A stretch of DNA of 64,000 nt, taken from contig NZ_JAUXVR010000034.1 in the NCBI RefSeq assembly GCF_030680395.1, positions 1 to 64,000 of the forward strand, read 5' to 3'. The notes under the pieces were generated by a model. The model searched no databases. It was not told the origin of the DNA and saw nothing but the letters and a program-made list of their open reading frames with translations. Shown here in pieces: positions 47,747-58,005 of the stretch. Origin of the DNA: Methylobacter sp. GTDB lineage: Bacteria; Pseudomonadota; Gammaproteobacteria; Methylococcales; Methylomonadaceae. Positions within the stretch are counted from its first letter, which is position 1. Each line of letters opens with the position of its first letter. The position numbers and the translations under genes were made by a program.

Positions 47747-50700
47747 TTATTGGGTTGTCATTATAGGGTGTTTGCCAAAGCTTTCGACAATGGCTTGCAA
47801 ACCATCGATTTGTTCGTTGGCGAATAAGCTGTCCAGTTCGCCAAGAGCCGCAAAGGGCATTTCGTAAAGGCTGTCGATTTCAATGGCCCCGCTTTGGGCG
47901 ATCTGCCGTTTTAACAGGCTTAAAAACTGCACCTGCCTTGCATTAAGGCTTGGGTAGTGTTGAATAAAGTCGGCAAAATGCTGATTGACCCTGTCGGCGT
48001 CCATGCCGACGATGGAACGCAGAATATGTTCCATCGGGGCGGCGGTGTCGTAAAAGCTTTTCAGGGTATTCAGGTCGATGTCGGGATGTTGGGTGTGGAT
48101 CAGCGCATTGAGGTTATCCAGTTCCAGTTCGCTTACCGTTGTGCCGTTGCGGATTTTTTGCAGGACCGGATTTTGCTCGAACAATTCTTTTAAGACCTGT
48201 TCGACTTTAATCCGGTAACTCGCCATGTCGACGGCTTTTAAATAGGTGCCTTGGTGTTCGTGTATTTCATCGCCGTCGGTGATGTCGATAACCGGCGGCT
48301 CAATGATTGGGCCTATGCCTTTGTCGCGGTGTTGCATGATGCTGCGCAGCTCGATACGCAATTGCTCCAGCTCGTCCAACGAGGCCGCCTGCCACCAGGC
48401 CGGTTCACGGCATTGTTTGATGGCGCCGGCTTTGGCTTTTACCTGGTTCAGGTTCATTTGCAGTTGCCAGAGCTGGTTAATCGCCTCGCCGGCCAGATCG
48501 TCGGAGGCGCCGGACTTAAGCAGTTTCTGCTGCTGAATTTGGCTGATCAGTAAATCCCACTGGTAGGCGTCGCTGTGACCGCGCACATCCAGCCATTGCA
48601 TCAGCGGGGCAATCTCGGTTTCCTGCAAGATGACGGTGTTGGCGTTGAATTGGCGTATGGTTTCCAGGTCGCTCATCTGCCGTTTAACCTTCCACTTGTC
48701 GCGCACCGCCAGGGTTTTATCGTCAAGGCTATTGATGGTTTTATGCAGCCATTGCGCCAGACAATCGAAGAAATCCGGTTCGGCATGGTGTAGTGCGGTT
48801 TTGGCCAACGTCAGACGCGTTTCAAACAGGCGTTGCATTAACGATTTGGGCTGACTGATGGTGACTTCGCGCTGTTTCATGCCGTGGTATTCGACTACGC
48901 CCCAGTGATCGAAAATCTGGAAATGTTTTTTGTCTTTACCGGGGCCAAACAGGTCTTTGCACAGACGGGTGCCGCGGCCGACCATTTGCCAGAACTTGAC
49001 CGGCGATTTGACCGGACGGGCAAACACCAGATTGACGATTTCCGGCACATCGATGCCGGTGTCGAGCATGTCCACCGAGATCGCGATAGTGAGCTGGTCG
49101 TTACTACCCTGCCCTTTAAAGTCGTCGATTAAGGCTTCGGCACGCGGATCGTAGTTGTCGATCACGTGGCAGAATTTACCGCCGTATTGCGGATACAGTT
49201 CATCGAAAAGTTGCTCAAGCAGCTTGGCGTGCTTGTGGTTGCGGGCAAAAACGATGGTTTTACCCAGCGTTTGTCCATCGGCCTGACGAATGCCGTTTTC
49301 CATCAGGTTGTGCAGGATTTTGCGGTTGGTATCTTTGTTGTAGATGGCGCGGTCGATGTCTTCGCCGTCAAAGTCGAGGCTGTTAGGGTCAATGCCTTTA
49401 TCTTCCAGTTCGGCAATTTCTTCCGCTGTTAAGGCATGACCCTTAATACCGTCGCGCAGAAATTTGGTGGTGTGTTTAACCACCTGATACGGCACCAGAT
49501 AGCCTTCATCCACGGCGGTTTCCAGCGAGTAATTACAGGTGGGTTGTTTGAAATCGCAACTGAACAATTGACAGGTGGAACGGCTGACCATTTCCACCGG
49601 CGTGGCGGTCAGGCCGACTTGCAGGGCATCGAAATAGCGAAACAGATCACCGTAAATATTGTAGATGCTACGGTGGGATTCGTCGGCGATGATCAGGTCA
49701 AAGAAGCCGGTATCGAATTTTTCAAACAACCGGATCATCGCCGGATAGGTCGCGATAAAGATGCGGTTATGGGAGTCTTGCACGCTTTTACTGGTCAGCA
49801 CGGTAATGGGCGCTGACAGATATTCGCTATAGGCGTTTTTGGCTTGTTTGCGCAGCTCGCGGCGGTCGCAGACAAACAGCACACGCTTGACCCAACCGGC
49901 TTTCATACAGACATCGGTCAGGGCAATCGACAAACGGGTTTTGCCGGTGCCGGTCGCTTGCACCGCCAGGGCTTTGCGTTGTTTGGTTTCAAAGCGCTCG
50001 CTGATACGTTTCAGGGCTTCATGCTGGTACAGGCGATCGCCCAAAATATCGGCTTTGGCGGAAACGCTGTTCAGCGGTTTGCGCTCTGTCCGCTGACGCA
50101 CTTGATACTGCAAGCTGGATTTGGAATAAAAGCCGTAGAGTTTGCGCGGGGGATAATTTTGCCCGGGGTGGTCATCCCAAATCCAGATGTCCGGCCCATT
50201 GGTATAGAAAATCACCGGACGCTGTCCATGCATTTTTTCCAGGCCGTCGGCATAATGCCTGGCTTGATGGCGGCCTTTTTCGGCATCGACAGCGGTTTTT
50301 TTGGCTTCGACAACAGCCAGCGGTTTGCCGTTATCATCCCACAGCACATAGTCGGCAAAGCCTTCCCCGGTTTGGGTGGGCTGGTGTTGCACTTTTTCTT
50401 CGAGCGTCACCTGATCGGTATTGGACACCTCCCATCCGGCCTCGGCCAATTGCAGGTCGATCAAGTATTTACGGGTAGTCGCCTCATCAAAATGCAGCTC
50501 GTTGGCAACCTGCTGACCTTTACTGGCCGCCTGCTGCTTAACTTCGTTGAATTCTGCCTCGGTACGCTCCTGTTGAACGGCTTTTTTACGTTCGGCTTCC
50601 AGTTCGGCCAACACTGCCTGCATTTGCGCTTCCTGCTTGGCGTATTGTTGCAACAGGGCTTTGCGTTCCTTTTTGTAGTCCGCTTTGGCTGACTGAGGTG

Positions 50701-51133
50701 GCTTGGGCGGCTCGAAATCCTGGATCGTTGAGGCGTCGCCTTGGGCATAGGTGACCAATAACCAGCGGCCCAGATCAAAGGCTTCTTTCACTAGCCACTG
50801 TGCGCACTGTTCGGTGACCGTGTCGCCATGAGCGGCTTTGTTGCCGTAAATACGAATGGAATGGAGTCTATCCAGAACAGCCTTGGGTGTAACCGCAATA
50901 AAGGCATCGTTACCGAGCAGTTCCATGAAGGTTGACATCGGCGGCCTGGGCAAACGCAGTTTGCTGTAAACGATGCCAACACTGCATTCGGCAAAGCTAC
51001 GCAGTTTGGTCAGCGCGCTTTGCGGGTCGGCCTGTGCATACTGTTCGGCAAATCCGGCCAGACTGGCTAGCTCCGGCCAAGCGTCTCTTAGGAATTCAAA
51101 GTTTTGTGATTGCATAATATGTGTTCTGTCCAT
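47747..51133 (-). CDS. hsdR: Type I restriction endonuclease subunit HsdR
   Basis: 1128 residues. An N-terminal DUF4145-like helical domain (about 1-125) and a coiled coil (about 150-215) precede the HSDR_N nuclease domain, with FADYVLWDDNGKPLAVVEAKK (PD-ExK core). An SF2 translocase follows, with ATGTGKT Walker A, ADESHRS (DEAD-like) and MVGRGTR motif VI, then the EcoEI-type C-terminal domain. A GAAGGG ribosome site sits before the ATG at 51133. It begins 31 bases after the stop of the RtcR-like gene and is likely in the same transcript. Confidence 0.94.
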   Translation of the reverse strand: MDRTHIMQSQNFEFLRDAWPELASLAGFAEQYAQADPQSALTKLRSFAECSVGIVYSKLRLPRPPMSTFMELLGNDAFIAVTPKAVLDRLHSIRIYGNKAAHGDTVTEQCAQWLVKEAFDLGRWLLVTYAQGDASTIQDFEPPKPPQSAKADYKKERKALLQQYAKQEAQMQAVLAELEAERKKAVQQERTEAEFNEVKQQAASKGQQVANELHFDEATTRKYLIDLQLAEAGWEVSNTDQVTLEEKVQHQPTQTGEGFADYVLWDDNGKPLAVVEAKKTAVDAEKGRHQARHYADGLEKMHGQRPVIFYTNGPDIWIWDDHPGQNYPPRKLYGFYSKSSLQYQVRQRTERKPLNSVSAKADILGDRLYQHEALKRISERFETKQRKALAVQATGTGKTRLSIALTDVCMKAGWVKRVLFVCDRRELRKQAKNAYSEYLSAPITVLTSKSVQDSHNRIFIATYPAMIRLFEKFDTGFFDLIIADESHRSIYNIYGDLFRYFDALQVGLTATPVEMVSRSTCQLFSCDFKQPTCNYSLETAVDEGYLVPYQVVKHTTKFLRDGIKGHALTAEEIAELEDKGIDPNSLDFDGEDIDRAIYNKDTNRKILHNLMENGIRQADGQTLGKTIVFARNHKHAKLLEQLFDELYPQYGGKFCHVIDNYDPRAEALIDDFKGQGSNDQLTIAISVDMLDTGIDVPEIVNLVFARPVKSPVKFWQMVGRGTRLCKDLFGPGKDKKHFQIFDHWGVVEYHGMKQREVTISQPKSLMQRLFETRLTLAKTALHHAEPDFFDCLAQWLHKTINSLDDKTLAVRDKWKVKRQMSDLETIRQFNANTVILQETEIAPLMQWLDVRGHSDAYQWDLLISQIQQQKLLKSGASDDLAGEAINQLWQLQMNLNQVKAKAGAIKQCREPAWWQAASLDELEQLRIELRSIMQHRDKGIGPIIEPPVIDITDGDEIHEHQGTYLKAVDMASYRIKVEQVLKELFEQNPVLQKIRNGTTVSELELDNLNALIHTQHPDIDLNTLKSFYDTAAPMEHILRSIVGMDADRVNQHFADFIQHYPSLNARQVQFLSLLKRQIAQSGAIEIDSLYEMPFAALGELDSLFANEQIDGLQAIVESFGKHPIMTTQ

Positions 51134-51164
51134 AGCACCCTTCTAAGCGAAGCGTGTGCCAACT

Positions 51165-52679
51165 TTACTGAATGTCCAGTTTTTCCATCCAGTTCGATAA
51201 GGTCTGATAGTTGGGCAAACCTAAAAGCTCTGCCGCTTCTTTTTTGCTTCCAGCCGTTTTTTTAAGTGCCTGAGCAATATATTTTCTTTTTACGGCGTCT
51301 AAAACTTGTTGTACGTCAATGCCGCCGCCTATTGCAGGCAGTTCCGCAGTTGTGGCTTGCTGAGGCCGTTCAATCATGGCTTCCTGGATGTCGGTTTCGT
51401 CTATTTGCTCGGTGTCCGCCCATATCGACGCTCTTAGCAGCATGCCGTACAACTCTCTGATATTACCCGGCCACGCGTAGTTCAATATAATATTTTTTGC
51501 TTTTACAGAAATTGTTTTATTGATATAGCCGGGTTGACTGGAGGCCTCCCGATTGATGTTAGCCATCAGATAATCGGCCAGCATTGCGATATCGCCGGTT
51601 CGTTCTCTTAACGGCAGCAAGGTAATAATGCCTACCGCGACGCGATAAAACAGATCTTCCCGAAACCGGCCTTTAACAACTTCAGCAGCCAGGTTGCGGT
51701 TGGTCGCCGCAATGACGCGAACGTCCACTTTGGTAGATCTGCTGTCCCCTACTTTGCTGATCTCTCCCGATTGCAGTACGCGAAGCAACCGAACCTGCGC
51801 GTCTTCGGGCAGTTCGCCAAACTCATCGAGAAACAGGGTACCACCATCAGCGGCTTCAAAATAGCCGATTTTATGACTGATTGCACCGGTGAACGCGCCT
51901 TTGACATGGCCGAACAGCTCTGAATCGATCAGATCCTTGGGAATTGCGCCGCAATTAACGGTGATAAAGGGCTTGCCCTTGCGCAGACTGGTATTGTGTA
52001 TCGCCTTGGCGAACAGCTCCTTTCCGGTTCCTGACTCTCCCATGATTAATGCGGGGACATCGCGTACTGCAATTTTTTCGGCTTTCTGTATGGTTCTTTT
52101 TAGTTCCGGGTTCTGGGTGATGATGTCGGAAAAGGCGGCTGATAACGGTGCTTTCGAATAGGACAGCTCGGTTAGTTTTTTGTCTGCGTTTTTGACTAAC
52201 TGGGGAATATATTCAGCGCAAATATCAAAAGGAATGGTGACAAATTCGCCGCCTTTTTCTTTGGTGGATTGCACAAACCGGGTGTTGTACCTGGTCTTGC
52301 CCAGCAATATCGACACGGCTGTCATTGACGGGGTGCCCGGCGACAGATGGATGCTGATATCCAACCGGGATTCCTTGGCGGTCAGCTTATCAAGATAACC
52401 GTCCATGACCCGATGTATGTCGCCAAAGTCGATCGGAGAACGTAGCGAACATTTATTGAGAACCGTTTTTATGGCGGCAAACTCAGCGAGCCAATTTACA
52501 TAAGCATCTGCTTTGGATTGCTCCTGCTCGTATATCAAGTGCAGCTCATCAAAAGCGAGCGTTTTTAATGCGCCGAGAATCGGGCCTTCGCCAATAACTT
52601 CATCAGCTCTTGAGGGAACTTGACCGGCGGCTTTGAGGTCGGTAATTCCGAGCCACGAAATTAATATTTTTTTGCCCAT
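51165..52679 (-). CDS. RtcR-like sigma-54 activator with CARF-type sensor domain
   Basis: 504 residues. Residues 1-180 align by eye with the CARF-type regulatory domain of E. coli Rtc[18 protein letters not shown] against its [28 protein letters not shown] against IHITTGTHVAQ, and ARFVQS-like and EFVTIPFDI strands. The AAA+ domain follows, with Walker A GESGTGKE (214-221), intact sigma-54 contact loop GAFTGA (261-266), Walker B TLFLDE (281-286) and the Arg-finger region. A Fis-type HTH closes the protein (about 479-504, [20 protein letters not shown]). RtcR normally controls rtcBA RNA repair. Here the gene heads the hsdRMS operon instead. No -24/-12 promoter was found just upstream. Confidence 0.9.
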   Translation of the reverse strand: MGKKILISWLGITDLKAAGQVPSRADEVIGEGPILGALKTLAFDELHLIYEQEQSKADAYVNWLAEFAAIKTVLNKCSLRSPIDFGDIHRVMDGYLDKLTAKESRLDISIHLSPGTPSMTAVSILLGKTRYNTRFVQSTKEKGGEFVTIPFDICAEYIPQLVKNADKKLTELSYSKAPLSAAFSDIITQNPELKRTIQKAEKIAVRDVPALIMGESGTGKELFAKAIHNTSLRKGKPFITVNCGAIPKDLIDSELFGHVKGAFTGAISHKIGYFEAADGGTLFLDEFGELPEDAQVRLLRVLQSGEISKVGDSRSTKVDVRVIAATNRNLAAEVVKGRFREDLFYRVAVGIITLLPLRERTGDIAMLADYLMANINREASSQPGYINKTISVKAKNIILNYAWPGNIRELYGMLLRASIWADTEQIDETDIQEAMIERPQQATTAELPAIGGGIDVQQVLDAVKRKYIAQALKKTAGSKKEAAELLGLPNYQTLSNWMEKLDIQ

Positions 52680-52846
52680 TGTTCTGCAAGATCATCGTTT
52701 TTAGCCGTCAAGGGTATACACAAAAACAAGGCATATCAACAAAGCGGGGGAAGGTTTTTTATTTAGATAAATTTATTTACTCTAAACTCGCACAAATCCA
52801 GCCAAAAGCGCCGTGCCGCAGCGCTTTTTAAATTTCTTGGCACTTG

Positions 52847-53083
52847 TCACAGCCAGCCTTGTAACCATTGGTTAACGTCGGTCAGCTCATTCCATGGCAA
52901 GATAAAACGGCGTCGGGAGTATACGGCTTCCAGTTCGACGTGCTCTGCCTGATCGGCGGGCGGCTCGGGCTGAATCAATTCGGTAACGATGAAATGTTTT
53001 TCCTTGTTGTAAGGCGTAGCCGCTGTCCATTTACTGAGCAGCAATTTTTTTGGATTCAAGTGGCGAACTGTTTGTTGTTGCAT
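52847..53083 (-). CDS. TIGR02450-family small Trp-rich protein
   Basis: 78 residues with NPKKLLLSKWTAATPYNKEKHFIVTELI and a C-terminal W..L.D...W..GWL pattern, the TIGR02450 signature. These proteins are short, cytoplasmic and of unknown function. No signal or membrane segment. It is upstream of the RtcR-like gene on the same strand but separated by about 170 bases. Confidence 0.85.
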   Translation of the reverse strand: MQQQTVRHLNPKKLLLSKWTAATPYNKEKHFIVTELIQPEPPADQAEHVELEAVYSRRRFILPWNELTDVNQWLQGWL

Positions 53084-53175
53084 GGATTGGACCTCACTGT
53101 AATCACGGGGTTTTATCGCACATATTCAAAAGCCGCACTTAACTGACGGCAAATTAAAACACTATAAATCGCTGG

Positions 53176-53682
53176 TTAATAATCGCCTGTGTAATCCTTT
53201 TTTCCAATTTCCACGCCATTATGCCGCAGAATGGCGTAAGTGGTGGTGAGGTGAAAATGGAAATTGGGCAGCACAAAATCAAGCAGGTAAGCCTGGCCTA
53301 AAAAACCGAGTTCCCTGCTGCCAAATTTCAGTGTGATTTGGCGATCTTCACTGCCGTCTATTTGCGATGCGCTTACGCTCTGTAAAAATTCTTTAGTCTT
53401 GGCAATGCGCGCTTGCAGCTCGGCAAAAGTGGCTTCGTTATCTTCATAACGAGGTACTTCGATACCTGCCAGGCGCGCAGCACACCCTTTAACCATATCA
53501 GTCGCAATTTGTACCTGGCGGCTAAGCGGATACATATCAGGCGCTAAACGCGCGTTGACGAAAATGGCGGGATCGATTTTCTTCGCTTCGGCATGGGCGG
53601 CAGCTTTATCGAGTATCGCGGATAAATTCCCTAACATACGCACGAAAACAGGGATAGAGGCTTGGTACATGGTCAGTGACAT
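53176..53682 (-). CDS. DUF1993 domain protein
   Basis: 168 residues from the ATG at 53682, which has GGAG eight bases upstream. The longer frame from 53724 adds 14 unlikely residues. The sequence SLTMYQASIPVFVRMLGNLSAILDKAAAHAEAKKIDP is the DUF1993 N-terminus, with a His-rich helix near the end (LPNFHFHLTTTYAILRHNGVEIGKKDYTG). The fold belongs to the DinB/YfiT-like four-helix bundles. The role is unknown. Alone on its strand. Confidence 0.88.
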   Translation of the reverse strand: MSLTMYQASIPVFVRMLGNLSAILDKAAAHAEAKKIDPAIFVNARLAPDMYPLSRQVQIATDMVKGCAARLAGIEVPRYEDNEATFAELQARIAKTKEFLQSVSASQIDGSEDRQITLKFGSRELGFLGQAYLLDFVLPNFHFHLTTTYAILRHNGVEIGKKDYTGDY

Positions 53683-54185
53683 AATGGTTACTCCAGTGAA
53701 TGGGGAATGTAATAAATACTGCACGAAAGATAACGCAATAAAATTATTAAACGTTTACAAGACTTAAAGTTGGCTTTGCGGGCAACATGATCCTGAGTTT
53801 ACCACAGCAAGGCTGTATAAGTTCCCGACTCGAATTGATTTCAATCCGGTTCGAATGCTAACGGAATTAGTCCAATTACTGCAATGCCGCATCATTTTTA
53901 TGTCCTCGACATGGTGAGTAGTCAACCTGTTTAGTGACAAACACACTATCTGGTGTGTTCGGCTTTGTACATAGCGAGCGTTAGCTTATCACTGCGGCCA
54001 TCGGCAAACATCCCGGAAGAGTCAGTCAAATCAGATTTTCGAACGGCAGCATATTCACGAAAAGCGGACTGTCGGTTTTAGTCATTAAACTGCACTACCG
54101 ACAGCTAACTGTGAACAGCCCCAGAGCGGCTGAACGATAATATAATTTGGAAAATATCCGGTAAGGCCCTATTCTGTACGGCTTT
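53683..54185. other. Divergent intergenic region DUF1993 gene-desaturase
   Basis: About 500 bases without a gene. It should contain promoters for both flanking genes. I see no strong hairpin and no recognisable operator. Confidence 0.4.
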
Positions 54186-55385
54186 TTGACAATCACAAAC
54201 TTCACCGCAGCAGCGAAGTTATTCAACCTCCCACCATTGCACTTACAGGGGCAGCAAGTTTTGAGTTTACACAGTTATCAATCGGTAGATCGCGAGCAAT
54301 TAGCCAAGGACATCAGCGAAATTCATCAACAAGCTTTAGCCAATATCGGCATTGACGATTTTAAGCATTTAACAAGAATGGAACGCTGGGGAAAAATTTG
54401 TTCCATCATCGGCTACGGCACGGCCTGGATTTTCCCCAATCCCATTTCCGCGCTGTTAATCAGTCAAGGCAGTTTCACGCGCTGGACGCAAGTAGGGCAT
54501 CCGATTGTTCATAGAGCCTATGACAAAGTTAAAGGTGTCGATAAAAATTACACCAGCAAAAAATTCGCACAGGGTTGGCGACGCTTTATGGATTGGCCGG
54601 ACTGGTTTACTGTCGCGGGCTGGCATCATGAGCATGACGTATTGCATCATTACAGTTTGGGTGAAAAAGCCGATCCCAATAATGCGCAACACAATATGGA
54701 ATGGCTTAGACAATCAAGCCTGCCGATGTGGCAACGCTATGTGATAGTGGCGTTTTTTTCCGGGATATGGAAATTGGTTTATTACACGCCCAGAACCCAC
54801 AAAGAATTGCACTTAAATTCCGCCAGACAACAGGGTGAACCTCAACCCGTGATGACCCGCATCGGCGCGTGGAGCCTGTTTACCCAACAGGGTAGAGCAT
54901 TCTGGCTGCAAAGCATTTTGCCTTATATCGCCTATCGCTTTGTGTTGCTGCCTTTGCTGTTTTTACCGTTGGGAAGTTTTGCTGTTATCAGCGTGCTGAT
55001 TAATTCAATTCTGGCGGAAATTTTTACCAATATGCACAGTTTTCTGGTGATGATCCCCAATCATGCCGGAGATGATGTGATGATGTTTGACGAAAAAGCC
55101 AAAGGCAAAGGCGAATTTTATCTGCGGCAGATTTTAGGATCGGTAAATTATCCAACAGGCTCTAATTTTAATGACTTTTTTTACGGCTGGTTGAATTATC
55201 AGGTCGAGCATCATTTGTGGCCGGATATGCCGTTAAGTCAATATCAAAAAGTGCAGCCGCAAGTGATGGCGTTGTGCAAAAAACATAATATTCCTTATCT
55301 CCAACAGTCGGTTTTTAAACGATTGTTGAAAGCGGTGGATGTTATGGTGGGGAAAACTTCGATGTTGAAGCCAGTCGTTGCGTAA
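54186..55385 (+). CDS. Membrane fatty acid desaturase
   Basis: 399 residues from a TTG at 54186. The frame has no ATG before residue 65, so the exact start is uncertain. Di-iron histidine motifs are visible: GHPIVHRAYD, GWHHEHDVLHHYSLGEKADPN and QVEHHLWPDMP. Hydrophobic segments lie at about 72-92, 180-200 and 235-285. This type introduces double bonds into acyl chains in the inner membrane using O2. The substrate position cannot be told. It stands alone. Confidence 0.88.
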   Translation: MTITNFTAAAKLFNLPPLHLQGQQVLSLHSYQSVDREQLAKDISEIHQQALANIGIDDFKHLTRMERWGKICSIIGYGTAWIFPNPISALLISQGSFTRWTQVGHPIVHRAYDKVKGVDKNYTSKKFAQGWRRFMDWPDWFTVAGWHHEHDVLHHYSLGEKADPNNAQHNMEWLRQSSLPMWQRYVIVAFFSGIWKLVYYTPRTHKELHLNSARQQGEPQPVMTRIGAWSLFTQQGRAFWLQSILPYIAYRFVLLPLLFLPLGSFAVISVLINSILAEIFTNMHSFLVMIPNHAGDDVMMFDEKAKGKGEFYLRQILGSVNYPTGSNFNDFFYGWLNYQVEHHLWPDMPLSQYQKVQPQVMALCKKHNIPYLQQSVFKRLLKAVDVMVGKTSMLKPVVA

Positions 55386-55794
55386 AAGTGCGGATATATC
55401 GTATTAACTGATGTTATGCAGCTGTTGTTCAGAAGAATCAATGGCTGTAGCGAATTCAAAAAATTGTAACCCAATTGATTTTAAAAAACGGGTGCGTAAC
55501 ATCAGTTATTTATCAGGCATCAAACCTTGCATATTCAGTTTCCGGCCGGGTTTTACCGGTCATTTTTTGTAGAGCTCTGCGCCTTCCTCTGATTAGAGTG
55601 CTCAGTGACACTTTAAACTTTTTCTTCGCTAAAGCGCCATCACTACCTTGGCTAATCCGGACAGAATCCGGATACCATAAGACTGTGTGTGCGGAATCGT
55701 ACAGACGACCTGAAGCGGGAGGGCTTATATAGACGGTGCCGGATCGTACCAGGCAATCATTTTCCTTGAAACCCGTTCTTAGAGGAGTTCTAAC
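55386..55794. other. Intergenic region with weak terminator-like hairpin
   Basis: About 410 bases. A short stem ggccgg...ccggtc followed by attttttg (about 55543-55570) resembles a Rho-independent terminator. No gene is supported here. AGAGGAG for the next gene lies at 55780-55786. Confidence 0.4.
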
Positions 55795-56187
55795 ATGCGT
55801 AAATTAGTTGCGGGATTTATTCTAATCATGATTTTACCGGTGGTTGCTAAGGCCCAAGCGCCCACCGATGTTCAACCTCCGGAGTCGTCACCTGAAGCCT
55901 TGCCACCCGGCTCCAACCCTCAGGAAACCCCACAGGAGAAGAGCACTGGCTCTGCCGATGCGCAAAGCGATGCTTTCAATATCTGCTTACGTGCCACTCA
56001 ACGCTTCGAACAACAGGAAAGAGCTAAGGGGAACAAAAAAAGTGCGGAAGCGCCTCTGTCTGCCTCATGCAAAACGGAACTGAAACCGGCCTCGTATTGG
56101 CTTTGCATGGATAAAGAAGCCATTCAGAAAGTGGATTTTAATACCGCCCATTGGCGTTGTGCGAAACAAACTAATCTTATTAACTAA
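55795..56187 (+). CDS. Small secreted protein, unknown function
   Basis: 130 residues with a clear signal peptide (MRKLVAGFILIMILPVVAKA, cleavage after AKA). A Pro/Glu/Ser-rich linker (about 21-55) precedes a C-terminal part with four Cys (ICLRATQRF, SASCKTEL, WLCMDK, HWRCAK) that may form two disulphides in the periplasm. A good AGAGGAG ribosome site lies eight bases upstream. I do not recognise the family. Confidence 0.75.
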   Translation: MRKLVAGFILIMILPVVAKAQAPTDVQPPESSPEALPPGSNPQETPQEKSTGSADAQSDAFNICLRATQRFEQQERAKGNKKSAEAPLSASCKTELKPASYWLCMDKEAIQKVDFNTAHWRCAKQTNLIN

Positions 56188-56472
56188 CCAACTGTTTATA
56201 TAGGTTATTTATGAGTAGCGGTTCTCTAGAGCCTGCGACCGGAGAACAAAAAGCCTCTGAATTCAGAAAAGAGGACTCGAATCTCTGACCTCAGCCTCTG
56301 GAGTGCTAATCTTGCACTACCGGAATGCTGACGGGCTACGCTTTTTTATTAGTCGCTATTGACCGTGGAAGAACCATGGGCTCCGGGCCATAAAACGCAT
56401 TCATCCGGTTTCAGGAATTTATCATGAAACCGGATAACCACGATCAAAACCACCATATCTCCCATCGAACAG

Positions 56473-58005
56473 CTAATCATCCGATCTCGCCGTTTTGAAG
56501 CGGGCAGACGCCCCCAGCAGACCGACCACGAAGAAAGCCGTGCCGACAAGGGTGAAACGCAGATTCGTCTCCTGGTCGGTCATGTCGCCGGTCGCATAAA
56601 GCATGATAATAACCGCAACCGATCCCCACCCAAGAAAACGCAACGCAGCGGCCATAATCAGTTTACCTGGAGTTTCCGATTCGCTCACTGGCGTGTCCAT
56701 TCGATAGGCCACAAAACCGCACATGAGCGCCGGCAGGATTCCCCAGCGCATATGTTGGATGAAGCTTTCCAGAAAGTTGAAATTCTCCTTGTAGTAAGTT
56801 AACTCGAGAATAAGCGCCGATACCGTGGTGCTGACAATGAACCCCGTTACCATCATTGCCATATAGAACCCGTAGTATCGATCGGATTGCTCCCGCTGGT
56901 GCCTGAAGGCGAGCGTCCGTAAAACAAAGACGAGCGCTATCGGAAGGACATAGATCAGGATGGCATAGGCGACCCACCGGAGCGTAGCGTAATCAAAGTG
57001 CGCTAGCGGTTCATCGGGAAACAGGAAAGCATTATGTAGCGAAACCGAAATCTCTCGACCCAACATGATCCCGATGGCGGTGGCAGCCGTGAATAGCAGG
57101 ATATATTTATAGGTGTGTTTGAGGCGGGCCTCGTGGACGTTGCCGCCGAGCTGCTTCACGGTTGCCCAGATCTCATTCTCGCTTGCGCTCCCGAACACGA
57201 CCAAAGAGGCTAGTAAGCGACAGAGTAAACCGGTCAGGTGGTCCAGCTCCTTTAGCAATTTTACGGTCTTGGTATAGTGCGGTTCCGCTTCCTTCCAGAC
57301 GGCCACTTTTTCCGACATCGCGTTATAGGAGATACAGATTTCCCCCCATTTCAGCGACGGCTCGTTGAACAATCGACGAAAAGACTGTTGATTGGCGTAG
57401 TTTTGTATACGGTCGAAAAGAAGGCAATTATGAGCCCATTTATACTCGACCGTAGCGCTGGATTTTTCGAAATCGCCGGGGTCGATGCTCGGTACCAGCA
57501 GGCGATTGTTGATTTGTGCTTTTAATGTATCGTCGACCGCCGACAATCTCGATGTGATTAGAGCATTATAGACCTCGACCGCCTTGGTCGGAATTGCGAA
57601 AGCGTCATGGATGCTGTCTCTCAATATAAGCAAGGGATTAAACTTGCTTTCCCAGGCGATAAAAAATAGAAACAGCCCGGCGGTAATCAAAGGTATGATC
57701 GTGCGCCCGTCCAAGCCATTCAGAAGATTTACTAATTCCCCTGAGCGTAAGTTCTTCACGATCAGTGTCACCAGCGGTTCCAAGGGCAGCCACTGCCAAG
57801 TAAGCAGCCAATAAAGTGCGGCCATAAGCGTGCAGTACGATGCGATCCCTACCCAGTAGGTGCTTCTGCGACTAAAGTATTGGGGTAGCGTCGGTTCTGC
57901 GCCAAGCTGAATCCGGCGTTTTTGGAAGGATCGATAGGCGAGGAAGAATGCGGCCCCGGTGCCCAGAAACTGCACCGCAAAGTTAATCAAGAGTTCGGAA
58001 GTCAT
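56473..58005 (-). CDS. Multi-pass membrane protein of unknown function
   Basis: 510 residues. Hydrophobic segments lie near 8-24, 52-70, 103-119, 325-345, 365-385, 410-432, 445-460 and 470-500. A large soluble helical insert (about 125-315, including SAVDDTLKAQINNRLLVPSIDPGDFEKSSATVEY) separates two and about six helices. No catalytic or transport motif is recognisable. AGGAG lies 10 bases before the ATG. A cytoplasmic loop between membrane bundles could suggest signalling or transport, but this is a guess. Confidence 0.75.
   Translation of the reverse strand: MTSELLINFAVQFLGTGAAFFLAYRSFQKRRIQLGAEPTLPQYFSRRSTYWVGIASYCTLMAALYWLLTWQWLPLEPLVTLIVKNLRSGELVNLLNGLDGRTIIPLITAGLFLFFIAWESKFNPLLILRDSIHDAFAIPTKAVEVYNALITSRLSAVDDTLKAQINNRLLVPSIDPGDFEKSSATVEYKWAHNCLLFDRIQNYANQQSFRRLFNEPSLKWGEICISYNAMSEKVAVWKEAEPHYTKTVKLLKELDHLTGLLCRLLASLVVFGSASENEIWATVKQLGGNVHEARLKHTYKYILLFTAATAIGIMLGREISVSLHNAFLFPDEPLAHFDYATLRWVAYAILIYVLPIALVFVLRTLAFRHQREQSDRYYGFYMAMMVTGFIVSTTVSALILELTYYKENFNFLESFIQHMRWGILPALMCGFVAYRMDTPVSESETPGKLIMAAALRFLGWGSVAVIIMLYATGDMTDQETNLRFTLVGTAFFVVGLLGASARFKTARSDD

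Noticed and set aside
50461-50778. Open frames inside hsdR and other large genes
   Set aside because: They are shadows of strongly coding frames with family motifs.
52680-52846. Possible sigma-54 promoter ahead of the RtcR-like gene
   Set aside because: TGGCAC occurs near 52839 on the plus strand but has no TTGC at the required distance. No -24/-12 match on the minus strand.
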